Positions 50,656-60,022 of a stretch of DNA of 64,000 bases are shown here, piece after piece. Each line of letters begins with the position of its first letter. Position 1 is the stretch's first letter. A program made the translations under genes and the position numbers. The notes below the pieces were generated by a model. That model was not told the DNA's origin. It saw nothing but the letters and a program-made list of their open reading frames with translations, and made no database searches. Origin of the DNA: Flavobacterium psychrotolerans (lineage in GTDB: Bacteria > Bacteroidota > Bacteroidia > Flavobacteriales > Flavobacteriaceae); assembly GCF_003097635.1 (NCBI RefSeq), contig NZ_QCZI01000002.1, positions 124,001 through 188,000 of the forward strand, in the 5' to 3' direction.

Positions 50656-51582
50656 TTAAAAAAGATTCTTTTTCTTGAACAGAAATACCCCCGAGATAGA
50701 GATTAAGAGGGAAATTAGCAAAACAATCCAAAAACCAAAATGATTTTCCTCTAAATTGTTCGGAACATTCATACCATACAAACTGGCAATTAATGTTGGT
50801 ATCATCAAGATTATGGATATTGAAGTTAGCCGTTTCATAATCACGTTCAAATTGTTTGAAATAACCGAAGCATAGGCGTCCATCATTCCCGTTAAGATGT
50901 TACTGTAGATATTTGTGGTCTCTTCGGCTTGTCTTAACTCTATTTCTACATCTTCGAGCAGTTCAGGATCAAAAGTGTCTTTATGGTCTTTTAAATTTTT
51001 AATCCTACGGAATAAAACATCATTCCCTTTTAATGAGGTGACAAAAAACACGAGACATTTTTCTATTTGCCACAAGGCTTGAAGTTCTTCATTTTTGATG
51101 GATTCTTCTAAATTGTCCTCGGCTGATTTGATCCGTTGGTTGATTTGTTTCAGATATTTTAAGAACCAGATGCTGGAAGAAAGCAACAATTTTAATACCA
51201 AGTCAAAATGATTGTCTATGGTTATTTTTTTGCGTTTGGTATATAAAACAAAATCGGAAAGGATATCCGTTTGATGAAAACAGAGTGAAACAAACACATC
51301 GTCTTTAAACATTAACCCTAAGGGAGCTGTATTGAAAGGCAGTTTTGGATCTTTACTTTTAAATGGTATTCGTAAAACAATTAAATACCATCCGTTTTCA
51401 AATTCAATTCTGGGGCGTTCGTCAATATCCTCAATATCACTATAAAAGGCTTCCGGAATTTGCAGTTCTTTGAGTAGAAAATTAGTTTCTTGTTTGTTTG
51501 GGCAAACTACATTGATCCAACTGTTGTTTTCCTGAGTTTCGGTTTGAATTAAACCATTTTGGTTTTTGTAAAAAGTTATCAT
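50656..51582 (-). CDS. corA: CorA family magnesium/cobalt transporter
   Basis: 308 residues. The N-terminal alpha/beta cytoplasmic domain (about 1-150) and the long stalk helix (about 165-240, with ELRQAEETTNIYSNILTGMMD) are followed by two C-terminal membrane helices. The signature GMN motif is present in SLYGMNVPNN before the periplasmic loop and TM2 (FWIVLLISLLISISGVFLF), with a basic C-terminus. It forms a pentameric Mg2+ channel in the inner membrane. Stands alone. A TACTTTTG element at 51699-51706 (minus strand) could be its promoter, implying a leader of about 110 bases. Confidence 0.93.
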   Translation of the reverse strand: MITFYKNQNGLIQTETQENNSWINVVCPNKQETNFLLKELQIPEAFYSDIEDIDERPRIEFENGWYLIVLRIPFKSKDPKLPFNTAPLGLMFKDDVFVSLCFHQTDILSDFVLYTKRKKITIDNHFDLVLKLLLSSSIWFLKYLKQINQRIKSAEDNLEESIKNEELQALWQIEKCLVFFVTSLKGNDVLFRRIKNLKDHKDTFDPELLEDVEIELRQAEETTNIYSNILTGMMDAYASVISNNLNVIMKRLTSISIILMIPTLIASLYGMNVPNNLEENHFGFWIVLLISLLISISGVFLFKKKNLF

Positions 51583-51888
51583 TGTGCAATACGCTATTAA
51601 TTAGAAATAGCGATTGCAAAAAATCAAACGCTTTTTCTACCTGTTTTTAATTCTCCTCGAATAATAATCGTCCATTTTTCGGATAATTTATTTTTATGCA
51701 AAAGTATAACTTTTAAGCACAAAAAATTGAATTTATTTCTTTCCTAGATTTACGCATACCTTCCCATATTCATGCGAATAACTTATTCTAAAATAATCCC
51801 AATTTTGATTATTCCAGATAAAATGATATTGACTAATTTAAACAAAATAAAAAAGGTTAGTGTTAACTAACCTTTTTATTGCTCTTAC
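51583..51888. other. Intergenic region between corA and the EEP nuclease gene
   Basis: 306 bp. Holds a candidate corA -7 element (TACTTTTG, minus strand, 51699-51706), an AT-rich stretch, and the nuclease terminator. The long corA leader could hold a Mg2+-responsive element, but I saw no M-box-like structure. Confidence 0.5.
51850..51877 (-). terminator. Terminator after the EEP nuclease gene
   Basis: A perfect 12-bp stem (51850-51861 with 51866-51877) and a GTTA loop with T's on the minus strand, 11 bases past the stop. Confidence 0.88.
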
Positions 51889-52998
51889 TTATTTAACCTC
51901 TTTTATCAGGTAAATATAAACTGGGAAGTGATCACTAAAACCAACTTCATTTGCAGTATGTCGAAGTGGATACCCTTTATATTGTCCAGTGGTAGTAATC
52001 ATGAAAGGCTTGTTGTAGATTCCTGCTTTCCAATAGCGAAAAGACGAATAATCGGTTTTGATTAACGTTTCAGAAACCATGATTTGGTCAAAAATATCTC
52101 CTGCATCACGGTAGAATAAGGAAGCATTCCCTTTTCTTGCCATTTCCTCAAAAGGATTATAAACTCCAAATTCTTTAACTTCCGATTTCTTTAGTTTTGC
52201 ACCAACACCTTCTTTAACACTTTTATTGTAAGTCCCATCATTCAAATCGCCCATATTGATGATTTTGGCGTTTGGATTTGACTTATAGATAGAGTCCATT
52301 ATTTTTCTGTCTAATCTTCCGGCTTCTTCCCGAAACGGGCTACTCTTTTTTTCTCCGCCAGATCGAGATGGCCAGTGGTTTACCATTACATTAACTTCAT
52401 CACCATCCAGAAAACCGGTTACAAGCAAAATGTCCCTCGTATAAACCCGTTCTTTTGCGTCAACAACAATTTTATCATTGTCGGCTTTATCTTCGGCAGT
52501 TTCTTTTGAATCTTTTTCTTTTGCTTTTGAATCTTTTCTATAAATTAACAGCGGAATATTGATATAGCTTGTAGGTTGAAAATGCTTTTTTTGATACAAT
52601 AAAGCCACATCTATCCCTCTTTTGTCCGGAGAATCGAAATGTACAATACCATAATCACTATTGATTAATTGAGGATCTTTAACTAAATCTTCCAGAACAC
52701 CTCGGTTCTCAATTTCCGATCCGCCAATAAGGGTTGGAGAGTTTGGGTTTTCACCTGTCCCGATTTGAGATAAGACCCGAGCAAGATTTTGTATTTTTTG
52801 TTTGTACTTTTCAGAGGTCCAATGTTGTGCTCCTGTTGGAGTCCATTCCTCGTCATTGTTCGGATTGTTGATGGTATCGAAAAGATTTTCGAAATTGTAA
52901 AATGCAACAGTGTGCACTTGGAATTTTTTTTGTTGCGCATTAGCATTTAATATTACAACCAGTAATAAGAAAAATGCAATACTTTGTTTAATTTTCAT
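51889..52998 (-). CDS. Secreted endonuclease/exonuclease/phosphatase (EEP) family protein
   Basis: 369 residues: signal peptide (1-21, LNANAQQ) and an EEP fold with YNFENLFDT, GGSEIENRG (metal-binding Glu), VNHWPSRSGG, INMGDLNDG and the C-terminal GFSDHFPVYI (catalytic SDH). It cleaves phosphodiesters or phosphomonoesters in nucleic acids, lipids or inositol phosphates outside the cytoplasm. A charged Lys/Glu/Asp insertion lies near residues 155-175. It is divergent from a TonB-dependent receptor and DUF5689 lipoprotein, with promoter elements back to back, suggesting a shared uptake function. Confidence 0.9.
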   Translation of the reverse strand: MKIKQSIAFFLLLVVILNANAQQKKFQVHTVAFYNFENLFDTINNPNNDEEWTPTGAQHWTSEKYKQKIQNLARVLSQIGTGENPNSPTLIGGSEIENRGVLEDLVKDPQLINSDYGIVHFDSPDKRGIDVALLYQKKHFQPTSYINIPLLIYRKDSKAKEKDSKETAEDKADNDKIVVDAKERVYTRDILLVTGFLDGDEVNVMVNHWPSRSGGEKKSSPFREEAGRLDRKIMDSIYKSNPNAKIINMGDLNDGTYNKSVKEGVGAKLKKSEVKEFGVYNPFEEMARKGNASLFYRDAGDIFDQIMVSETLIKTDYSSFRYWKAGIYNKPFMITTTGQYKGYPLRHTANEVGFSDHFPVYIYLIKEVK

Positions 52999-53043
52999 AA
53001 GCGATATATTAATTTATTATCAAGTTTAACACAAACTTGAGAG

Positions 53044-53051
53044 CAAAAGTA
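53044..53051 (-). promoter_or_regulatory. -7 promoter element for EEP nuclease gene
   Basis: TACTTTTG on the minus strand, 46 bases upstream of the ATG at 52998; about 20 bp from the divergent receptor element. Confidence 0.5.
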
Positions 53052-53071
53052 AATAATATTAATTAATAATG

Positions 53072-53079
53072 TACATTTG
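53072..53079 (+). promoter_or_regulatory. -7 promoter element for TonB receptor operon
   Basis: TACATTTG, a TAnnTTTG match, about 57 bases upstream of the receptor ATG at 53137. Confidence 0.5.
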
Positions 53080-53136
53080 CATTCGTTAAGAAATGATTAT
53101 TCTTTAAAAAAAAGACGAATTAACTAAATTTAATTT

Positions 53137-55902
53137 ATGAAAAAGCTTGTTATTAGTACATTATTTGTAATGCAAGTGTGTTTTGTTTTTGCTCAAACTG
53201 TTACTGGAATTTCTGGTAAAGTGATTGATTCTAAAACACAAAAACCATTACAGGACGTTGTTGCATCGATTCAAAACACCAATTTAACCCAATTGACAGA
53301 TGTTACTGGGAAATTTTCCTTCAAAGATGCTATTGTAGGAAAACAATTATTACAAATTAGAACACAAGGTTATAAAGACCAGTTGCTTCAAATTGAAGTT
53401 GTTTCTGGTAAAATGCTCGATTTAGGAGTTGTGGTTATGCAAGAGGACATTACTCAGGAACAACAAACCAGTTTAATCGCAATTACCGAAAGTGATCTAG
53501 GAGACGAAAGCAATAGCTCTGAAAGCACCAGTAGCTTACTGCAATCTTCTCGCGACACCTTTTTACAAGCAGCTGCCTACAATTTTGGACAGGCTCGTTT
53601 TAGCGTTAGAGGAATTGACAATGAATACTCTAATGTTATGATTAACGGAATTTCTATGAACCGCATTGGGGATGGTAGACCACAGTATGGTGATTGGGGC
53701 GGATTAAATGACGCCACCAGAAACCAAGAATTCACCAATGGTTCGGCTGCTTCTGATTATGTATTTGGGGGAATTGCAGGAACTCAAGAAATCAATACCA
53801 GAGCCTCCATTTACAGACCGGGGACAAGACTTTCTTTCCTAAATACAAATACTAATTATAGTTTTAGAACTATGGGTACCATGGCTTCCGGAATGAATAA
53901 GGACGGTTGGGCTTATGTAATTTCAGCGGGTAGAAGATGGGCGCAAGAAGGCTTTTATGAAGGTACTAATTATAGCGCAAATTCATTGTTTGCCAGTGTG
54001 GAGAAAAAATTTAACGAAAAACACAGTTTGAACTTTACTTCAATTTACGCTCAAAATAAAAGAGGTAAAAACTCACCAAATACTCAAGAGCAAACCGACT
54101 TAGCGGGCCTTAAATACAATTCGTATTGGGGTGAACAAGGTGGTAGAAGAAGAAATTCTAGAGTAAAAAAAACGGAAGAACCATTATTGATGTTGACCCA
54201 TTATTGGAAAGTGAATTCTAAAACCAATATCAACACAACCGCATCATATCAAATTGGACAAATAGGAAATAGCCGTATTGATTATACGAAATCTGACAAT
54301 CCAGACCCTACTTATTACAGAAAATTACCAAGTTATGTATTAAATGAATTTTCAAGTGCTGGTGTTTATTTAGGAAATACTCCTGAAAATATTGCAGAAG
54401 CAGGAGTTTTAAAAGAGGCCTTTTTAGCCAACAAACAATTAGATTGGAGTAGCATGTACCGTGTAAATGGTGAAAATATCGCAAACGGAAGCCGATTTGT
54501 TTTGTATGAAGACAGAAATGACGAAAACATTGCTACTGTAAATTCTAATTTATCAAGTAAACTGTCTGATAATATCTTCATGAATGCAGGTGTAAATTAT
54601 TTGAATTCTAGAACTAAGAATTTCAAAAATATGCTAGATCTTTTAGGAGGGGATCATTTTGTTGATGTTTCTACTTTTGGAATAACTCAGGATCAACAAC
54701 AAGCCGATTTGAATAATCCATTTAGATCTGTTGTAGTTGGAAATAAATTTGGTTACAATTATAATATTGATGCCACTAAATTAGATGCTTTTACCCAATT
54801 CAAATTCGTATACAAAAAAATCGATTTTTATTTGGCACAAACATTTTCCCGTTCTGCATACCAAAGAGAGGGATTGTATAAAAACGGTTACTATCCAACC
54901 AGTTCATTCGGGAAAAGTGAAAAAACGATTTTTGACAATTTCGGATTTAAAGGTGGTGCAACTTATAAAATTACCGGAAGACAATTTATTGACTTTAATG
55001 GTATCTATATGTCAAAAGCCCCAAATACTAAAGACGTTTTCGCTAATGCTCGTTTAAATAATGACATCACGCCAAACATCACTAATGAAACCATTAAAAG
55101 TGTAGATTTAAGTTATATCATTAAAGCCCCAAGTTTCAAAGCGAGATTTACAGGGTATTTTTCTGAAACATTAAACTCAACAGACATCAATTTCTATTAC
55201 GGAGATGGTCTTGGGGGAATAAATGCATTTGTATCTGAAGTTGTAACAGGTATAAACAAGAGAAACAGAGGTGGTGAAGTAGGACTTGAATATCAATTAA
55301 CTTCTACTATTAAACTTACTGGAGTGGCGGCTTATGGCGAATATACTTTTACAAATGACCCAACGGTTAGTGTTAAAGATGATGCAGGATTGTTAAACCT
55401 TCAACCGCAAAAAGCTCATTTAGCCGGATACAAACAATCCGGAATGCCACAACAAGCCTATTCTGGTGGAATTGAATATAGAGACCCTAAGTTTTGGTGG
55501 ATTGGAGCCAATTACAATTATCTTTCCGATAATTACATAGATGTATCAACAATTAGAAGAACAGATAACTATTATGATCCTTTAAATAATCCAAGTATAA
55601 CCGTAGATCAAACATTAGCCAACAGCTATTTGAAACAAGAAAAATTCAAAGCTTTTGCATTGGTTAATTTAGTAGGTGGGAAATCTTGGAAAATTGCCCA
55701 TAAATATACATTGGGTCTTTTCGCCAACATCAACAACGTTTTAGACGTTACATACAAAACAGGTGGATTTGAACAGTCTAGAAATTCATCTTACAAACAA
55801 GATTACGAAGATCATCAAAGTGGGGGAGCTAGTGCTTTTGCACCTAAATACTTCTACGGTTACGGAAGAACGTATATGGCAAACATATATTTAACCTTTT
55901 AA
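53137..55902 (+). CDS. TonB-dependent receptor with carboxypeptidase-regulatory-like N-domain
   Basis: 921 residues: signal peptide (1-20), a carboxypeptidase-regulatory-like Ig domain (about 22-105: ISGKVIDSKTQKPLQDVVAS...), a plug domain (about 125-235: FSVRGIDNEYSNVMINGISM, GGLNDATRNQEF) and a beta barrel to the C-terminus (RTYMANIYLTF, terminal Phe). Outer-membrane active importer energised by TonB. It is not SusC length (about 1000) and no SusD follows; instead a DUF5689 lipoprotein is 11 bp downstream. Substrate unknown; the divergent nuclease suggests a phosphorylated or nucleic-acid-derived molecule. Confidence 0.93.
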   Translation: MKKLVISTLFVMQVCFVFAQTVTGISGKVIDSKTQKPLQDVVASIQNTNLTQLTDVTGKFSFKDAIVGKQLLQIRTQGYKDQLLQIEVVSGKMLDLGVVVMQEDITQEQQTSLIAITESDLGDESNSSESTSSLLQSSRDTFLQAAAYNFGQARFSVRGIDNEYSNVMINGISMNRIGDGRPQYGDWGGLNDATRNQEFTNGSAASDYVFGGIAGTQEINTRASIYRPGTRLSFLNTNTNYSFRTMGTMASGMNKDGWAYVISAGRRWAQEGFYEGTNYSANSLFASVEKKFNEKHSLNFTSIYAQNKRGKNSPNTQEQTDLAGLKYNSYWGEQGGRRRNSRVKKTEEPLLMLTHYWKVNSKTNINTTASYQIGQIGNSRIDYTKSDNPDPTYYRKLPSYVLNEFSSAGVYLGNTPENIAEAGVLKEAFLANKQLDWSSMYRVNGENIANGSRFVLYEDRNDENIATVNSNLSSKLSDNIFMNAGVNYLNSRTKNFKNMLDLLGGDHFVDVSTFGITQDQQQADLNNPFRSVVVGNKFGYNYNIDATKLDAFTQFKFVYKKIDFYLAQTFSRSAYQREGLYKNGYYPTSSFGKSEKTIFDNFGFKGGATYKITGRQFIDFNGIYMSKAPNTKDVFANARLNNDITPNITNETIKSVDLSYIIKAPSFKARFTGYFSETLNSTDINFYYGDGLGGINAFVSEVVTGINKRNRGGEVGLEYQLTSTIKLTGVAAYGEYTFTNDPTVSVKDDAGLLNLQPQKAHLAGYKQSGMPQQAYSGGIEYRDPKFWWIGANYNYLSDNYIDVSTIRRTDNYYDPLNNPSITVDQTLANSYLKQEKFKAFALVNLVGGKSWKIAHKYTLGLFANINNVLDVTYKTGGFEQSRNSSYKQDYEDHQSGGASAFAPKYFYGYGRTYMANIYLTF

Positions 55903-55913
55903 AAAATAAAGTT

Positions 55914-57305
55914 ATGAAAAATAAAATCAAAAATGTTTTATTAGTTTCTGCTATGATTAGCTTGTTTTCAAGCTGCGTAAAAGAAGAATATGCTAATCCG
56001 ATTGTTGCAGATTGTGTCAATCCTGGATTGATAGCAACAAAAGAAGTAAAAGATATTTATGCTATTGCAAAAAACCCTACGGGTACACCCGCAAATTCAC
56101 CAACTTATACAGAGGATGACATTATAGAAGCCTATGTAATATCAAGTGATGAGGGAGGAAATTTTTTCAAAAGCATGTATTTACAGCCTCTTGATGGGTC
56201 TAAAGGATTCAACTTTTCTATAAATGAAGGGAATGTATACGCCAAAAATTTACAACCTGGTAAAAAAGTATTCTTGAAACTTAAAGGTTTGGCTTTTGCT
56301 AATCCTACTAGTTTTGGAATAGGCTTAATATTTGGTGCGCCACCAACAGATAAATTTGCTGTTGACAGACTTTCAGAATTAACCTATAAGCAATATATTA
56401 TTCCATCATGCGATGTGGTTAGTGAAGATGCTATTGTAAAACATTTATCACTATCTGAAGTAAAAAAGGATATCTATTTAAATACCCTTGTTGAAATAGA
56501 TGACGTGCAATTTAGTGACGCGACAGCTGGAGGTACATACGATACTGACAGGACAGATAACTCTGATTCAAGCACTATTATCAATAGCGGAGTTAAAGGA
56601 TCTATTGAATTAGATGTGAGAGTAAGCCGATACGCTAATTTTGCAGGGTATAAAGTTCCAAGAGGACATGGAAAAATAAGAGGCGTATTGACTAAATATG
56701 GCACAGGTTATCAAATCATTATGAGAACCGAAAGAGACGTAAAAATGGAAAGCCCTAGAGTTTCACCTCCTGTGGATCCAGCACTTCAGTTCACAGGATC
56801 ATTAACAGAGTCGTTTGAAAGTTATTCAGTAGGTGATAAGGTGTTCCCTAAATTTATAAACGATCAAACGGTTGGCAATAGATATTGGGCATTAAAGCAA
56901 TTCCCTACAGGAACTGGAAATAAATATATCGAAATGACCTCTTTTGGTGGTGGTGGTGTAATTGCAAAAAGCTATTTCTTAGTTCCCGTTGATTTCACAG
57001 CAGCCAACACTTTTACTTTCAAAAAAGAAATTCGTTATAATGCTGGTGAAGTTTTAAAAGTGTTTTATGTAACGTCCGACAATTATGCACCAAACGGACC
57101 AATAGACGTGACTAAATTCACAGACATTACATCCTCATTCAGCTTGGTATATCCGGCTTCCGGCTCATCGGATAATTCTTTCTCAAGTGCAGGAACATAT
57201 TCTATTCCAGCAAGTTTAACAGGTACTGGATTCTTCGTATTCCAATATTCTGGGACACCTACGGTGACTACAACAATACAATTGGATGACATTACGATAA
57301 ACTAA
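55914..57305 (+). CDS. DUF5689 surface lipoprotein
   Basis: 463 residues: lipobox (LFSSC, Cys21) followed by KEE, an acidic stretch of the kind that favours surface export in flavobacteria. Residues about 40-285 form the DUF5689 domain (YTEDDIIEAYVISSDEGGNFFKS..., RGVLTKYGTGYQIIMRTERDV). A C-terminal beta-sandwich of choice-of-anchor type follows (about 300-463: LTESFESYSVGDK). It is likely the surface partner of the receptor encoded immediately upstream, analogous to SusD in position. Terminator downstream. Confidence 0.85.
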   Translation: MKNKIKNVLLVSAMISLFSSCVKEEYANPIVADCVNPGLIATKEVKDIYAIAKNPTGTPANSPTYTEDDIIEAYVISSDEGGNFFKSMYLQPLDGSKGFNFSINEGNVYAKNLQPGKKVFLKLKGLAFANPTSFGIGLIFGAPPTDKFAVDRLSELTYKQYIIPSCDVVSEDAIVKHLSLSEVKKDIYLNTLVEIDDVQFSDATAGGTYDTDRTDNSDSSTIINSGVKGSIELDVRVSRYANFAGYKVPRGHGKIRGVLTKYGTGYQIIMRTERDVKMESPRVSPPVDPALQFTGSLTESFESYSVGDKVFPKFINDQTVGNRYWALKQFPTGTGNKYIEMTSFGGGGVIAKSYFLVPVDFTAANTFTFKKEIRYNAGEVLKVFYVTSDNYAPNGPIDVTKFTDITSSFSLVYPASGSSDNSFSSAGTYSIPASLTGTGFFVFQYSGTPTVTTTIQLDDITIN

Positions 57306-57642
57306 TTTTTATTGTTTTCAAACTATTAAAGAGGCTTTATAGCCTCTTTTTTTGTACCTAAAAATTTCCTAATTATCTCAATTACTAATTTGACATTATT
57401 CTAAATCAATTGTATTGGTAAATGGATAAATTCTCGGAATAAAGGTTGGGAATAAAATTAGTCCTCACAGAAAACATTCAAAATAGAATAAAAAAAGTAA
57501 TTTTGTGTGACCGGGTTTAAATATGAAGATCATAATAGTAAATTTGGGCTCCAGAGAAGCGTAAATGCCGTTTCTGTAATCTTTTTTCCTAGATTGGGTA
57601 TATTGAGGACAGAACGAAATAGAACGATTAAACAAACTTAAT
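57306..57642. other. Intergenic region upstream of mtgA
   Basis: 337 bp. Contains the operon terminator and two TAnnTTTG candidates (57498-57505 and 57539-57546) that could drive mtgA. The reverse-strand ORF over 57465-57989 mostly shadows mtgA. No RNA gene recognised. Confidence 0.5.
57328..57353 (+). terminator. Terminator after the receptor/DUF5689 operon
   Basis: A perfect nine-base stem (57328-57336 with 57341-57349) and a TTAT loop, then a T run to 57353. Confidence 0.85.
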
Positions 57643-58323
57643 ATGTTGAGAAAAACACTTCGTTTTTTATCCAAAATTCTACTATGGTTTTTTGCCCTAT
57701 CCGTTTTGGGTGTTGTCATTTTTAAATATATACCCGTTCCTTTAACGCCGTTAATGGTTATTCGTTCCATTGAAAATGTATCAGAAGGGAAAGACATGAT
57801 ATGCAGCCATGATTGGGAACCTTTAGAGAAAATATCCTTAAATTTACAGAAAGCGGTAATTATTAGTGAGGATGCAACTTTCCTAAAACACAGTGGTTTC
57901 GATTTTAATGCCATTGAAAAAGCAATGAAAAACAACGAAAAAGGTAAAAAGCTGAAAGGCGGTAGTACAATATCGCAACAAACAGCCAAAAACGTATTTC
58001 TTTGGCAAGGAAGAAGTTATCTCCGTAAAGGGTTAGAAGCCTATTTTACCGTTTTGATTGAATTAGTTTGGGGAAAAGAACGTATCATGGAGGTCTACCT
58101 CAACAGCATAGAAATGGGCGATGGTGTTTATGGTGCAGAAGCAGCTTCACACTATTGGTATCGGAAAAACGCCTCCGAATTAACGAAACAGGAAGCTGCG
58201 GGAATTGCCGCAATTCTTCCAAATCCAAGAAAATTTAAAGCCACGAATTCGACTACCTTTATAAATAGGCGAAAAGATCGAATTGTAAAACAAATGAAAT
58301 ATATAGGAAAATTAGACTACTAA
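57643..58323 (+). CDS. mtgA: Monofunctional biosynthetic peptidoglycan transglycosylase
   Basis: 226 residues: one N-terminal membrane anchor (about 10-30) and a GT51 glycosyltransferase domain. The catalytic Glu76 is in ISEDATFLKH; KLKGGSTISQQTAKN (about 103-117) and ERIMEVYLNSIEMGDGVYG are the other conserved motifs. It polymerises lipid II glycan strands in the periplasm. No penicillin-binding domain follows, so it is the monofunctional form, and length is typical. Confidence 0.93.
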   Translation: MLRKTLRFLSKILLWFFALSVLGVVIFKYIPVPLTPLMVIRSIENVSEGKDMICSHDWEPLEKISLNLQKAVIISEDATFLKHSGFDFNAIEKAMKNNEKGKKLKGGSTISQQTAKNVFLWQGRSYLRKGLEAYFTVLIELVWGKERIMEVYLNSIEMGDGVYGAEAASHYWYRKNASELTKQEAAGIAAILPNPRKFKATNSTTFINRRKDRIVKQMKYIGKLDY

Positions 58324-58389
58324 TTTCCGGTAAATTTCAAAACTCCATTAGTCATTAATATCCCATTTGTTTCAAATCATTTGAGAATA

Positions 58390-58764
58390 TTATAAAAAAA
58401 GCGGGGAATACCGTTTCCAATATTTATAAATCAATATCGCATTTAACAATGCAATTATTAAAGCTGCGCTCACCCCTGGAAAATCTAATAATAGATAAAA
58501 AAGCAAGATATTAATTGAAATAGGAGCCAATACCAATATAAAAAAAGGAACCCCTTTTTTTAAGAGCAACATAATTCCAATAAATACTTCCAAAATACCC
58601 ACAACTGGAAAGATATATTTTGTGGCGCTCAATAATTTAATAAAATCTGCAGCCGCACCAGTTGGAGTTGGTAACGGGATGAAATGTAAAAAACTGTTAC
58701 TTCCAAAAACAATGAGCACAGTCCCTAATACTATTCTTACGAGTAAAGTAAATTGTGAATTCAT
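58390..58764 (-). CDS. DoxX-like small membrane protein
   Basis: 124 residues with four membrane segments (about 7-25, 45-68, 73-92 and 97-115). The pattern RIVLGTVLIVFGSNSFLHFIP and VVGILEVFIGIMLL fits the DoxX/DoxD-like family of four-helix proteins, sometimes tied to redox or surfactant-like roles. Function here unknown. Isolated on the minus strand; no terminator pairing with mtgA was seen. Confidence 0.75.
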   Translation of the reverse strand: MNSQFTLLVRIVLGTVLIVFGSNSFLHFIPLPTPTGAAADFIKLLSATKYIFPVVGILEVFIGIMLLLKKGVPFFILVLAPISINILLFYLLLDFPGVSAALIIALLNAILIYKYWKRYSPLFL

Positions 58765-58916
58765 GTGATTTGATTTAGATTGTTAGTTAATTATTTTAAA
58801 CTTATACCTAAATTTAAGAAATATTTTGCAGATTATTATATTTTTTCAATAAAATTATTCGTGGATGACTTTTATATCTGAATTTATAGGTAATGATGGG
58901 CTAATTTCCGTTTCTA

Positions 58917-59270
58917 TCAAAATCTGTTTCTAAACCACACCTTCTGCCATTCTCTTTTCAATATCAAAAAAGTGACATGTTCAGCAAGGATGACTATATC
59001 TGAACCATCTAATTTTTTTATCTCATCTTCAGAAACATCTATTATGTAAAGCAAATTGAGATATTCGGCAAATTTATATTGAATTAATCGGTAGATTTTT
59101 TCGTGCAATTGAATCTTTAATTCATTAGGCGAAATGCTCATAGGCAAATCAATGCCCTCATTAGCCAAATTAAAATCCTTATTAATTTGTTCGATTAATT
59201 TTAAGTACAAGCTTTCGCTCTTTGCCTCAGAAAGCAACAAATCAGTAGATTTTGGGGAAATGAAATTCAT
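58917..59270 (-). CDS. Hypothetical soluble helical protein
   Basis: 117 residues, all-helical by composition, no signal peptide. Motifs: LKLIEQINKDFNLANEGIDL and YRLIQYKFAEYLNLLYIIDVSE. I do not recognise it, though I associate similar proteins with flavobacterial prenyl synthase neighbourhoods. Its start overlaps the stop of the membrane-protein gene 59267-60010 by four bases, so the pair is translationally coupled and downstream of the polyprenyl synthase. Confidence 0.72.
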   Translation of the reverse strand: MNFISPKSTDLLLSEAKSESLYLKLIEQINKDFNLANEGIDLPMSISPNELKIQLHEKIYRLIQYKFAEYLNLLYIIDVSEDEIKKLDGSDIVILAEHVTFLILKREWQKVWFRNRF

Positions 59271-60010
59271 GGAGCAATAAAAATATTATTTGATTTTTTA
59301 TCCCAAGCGGATACAATTTTAGCCAATAGGACATCGCCTCCCGCATAAAAAAACACGGCACCCATTGGTGGATTTGCCGCAGGAATAGAGCCAAAAATTT
59401 TGGGAACCCAAATCCAACACTGAAAATACGTACCCACAAGTTCAATAAAGATAACACAAAGTGCAATGAAACAATAGAGGTTTTGCCATTTTTTCCTCAT
59501 TAAAATCAAAAAAAACAGCCCTCCAAAAACTAAAGTAAAAATGTCATTTAGAAAAATCACAACCGACAAAAATAATACAATGAAAAAAAAGACGAAAAAC
59601 AATCGCAAAATAGTTTCATTTTTAATCGCAAATTTTGTGTTGGCAAAGACATATCCAGAGCCATAGACTATGGCATGGCCAAAGGGGACATACAACGGAA
59701 TAGCATCTGTCCTATAATTGTACATCCCTAATAAATTGCAAAAAATCAATTCGCCAATATAGGATAGAAAAACCATTACAAACATCAATTTTCTTAAATG
59801 CGAATCCGAAGACAGAAAGAAAAGTGAAAAATAAATAATGGCAAAAAAATTGGTTATTAATCTGGCATTAAAAAAATGTCGGGTGAAAAATACAGAATCA
59901 ATCCCCAAGGCAGCTATCGTAAATACGGTAAAAAAAATTGCATAAAACAGTTGCTGTTTCTGATTTGAATGATCGCGATTGAAAACAGAATGTTGAAAAA
60001 ATTTATCCAT
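59267..60010 (-). CDS. Hypothetical multi-pass membrane protein
   Basis: 247 residues with seven to eight predicted membrane segments (about 21-42, 50-68, 73-95, 105-122, 132-152, 155-170, 178-198). An unusual conserved-looking loop NNLGMYNYRTDAIPLYVPFGH-type region lies near residues 93-112 and a PKIFGSIPAANPPMGAVFFY segment near 208-227. Such His/Pro-rich loops suggest an enzyme or carotenoid-related membrane protein, but I cannot name the family. It sits 12 bp downstream of the polyprenyl synthase gene, so an isoprenoid-linked role is possible. Confidence 0.72.
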   Translation of the reverse strand: MDKFFQHSVFNRDHSNQKQQLFYAIFFTVFTIAALGIDSVFFTRHFFNARLITNFFAIIYFSLFFLSSDSHLRKLMFVMVFLSYIGELIFCNLLGMYNYRTDAIPLYVPFGHAIVYGSGYVFANTKFAIKNETILRLFFVFFFIVLFLSVVIFLNDIFTLVFGGLFFLILMRKKWQNLYCFIALCVIFIELVGTYFQCWIWVPKIFGSIPAANPPMGAVFFYAGGDVLLAKIVSAWDKKSNNIFIAP

Positions 60011-60022
60011 AAAACTACATTA

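Noticed and set aside
51583..51888. Mg2+ riboswitch (M-box) in the corA leader
   Set aside because: The leader is AT-rich with no stable multi-stem structure visible by eye; only the downstream nuclease terminator folds well.
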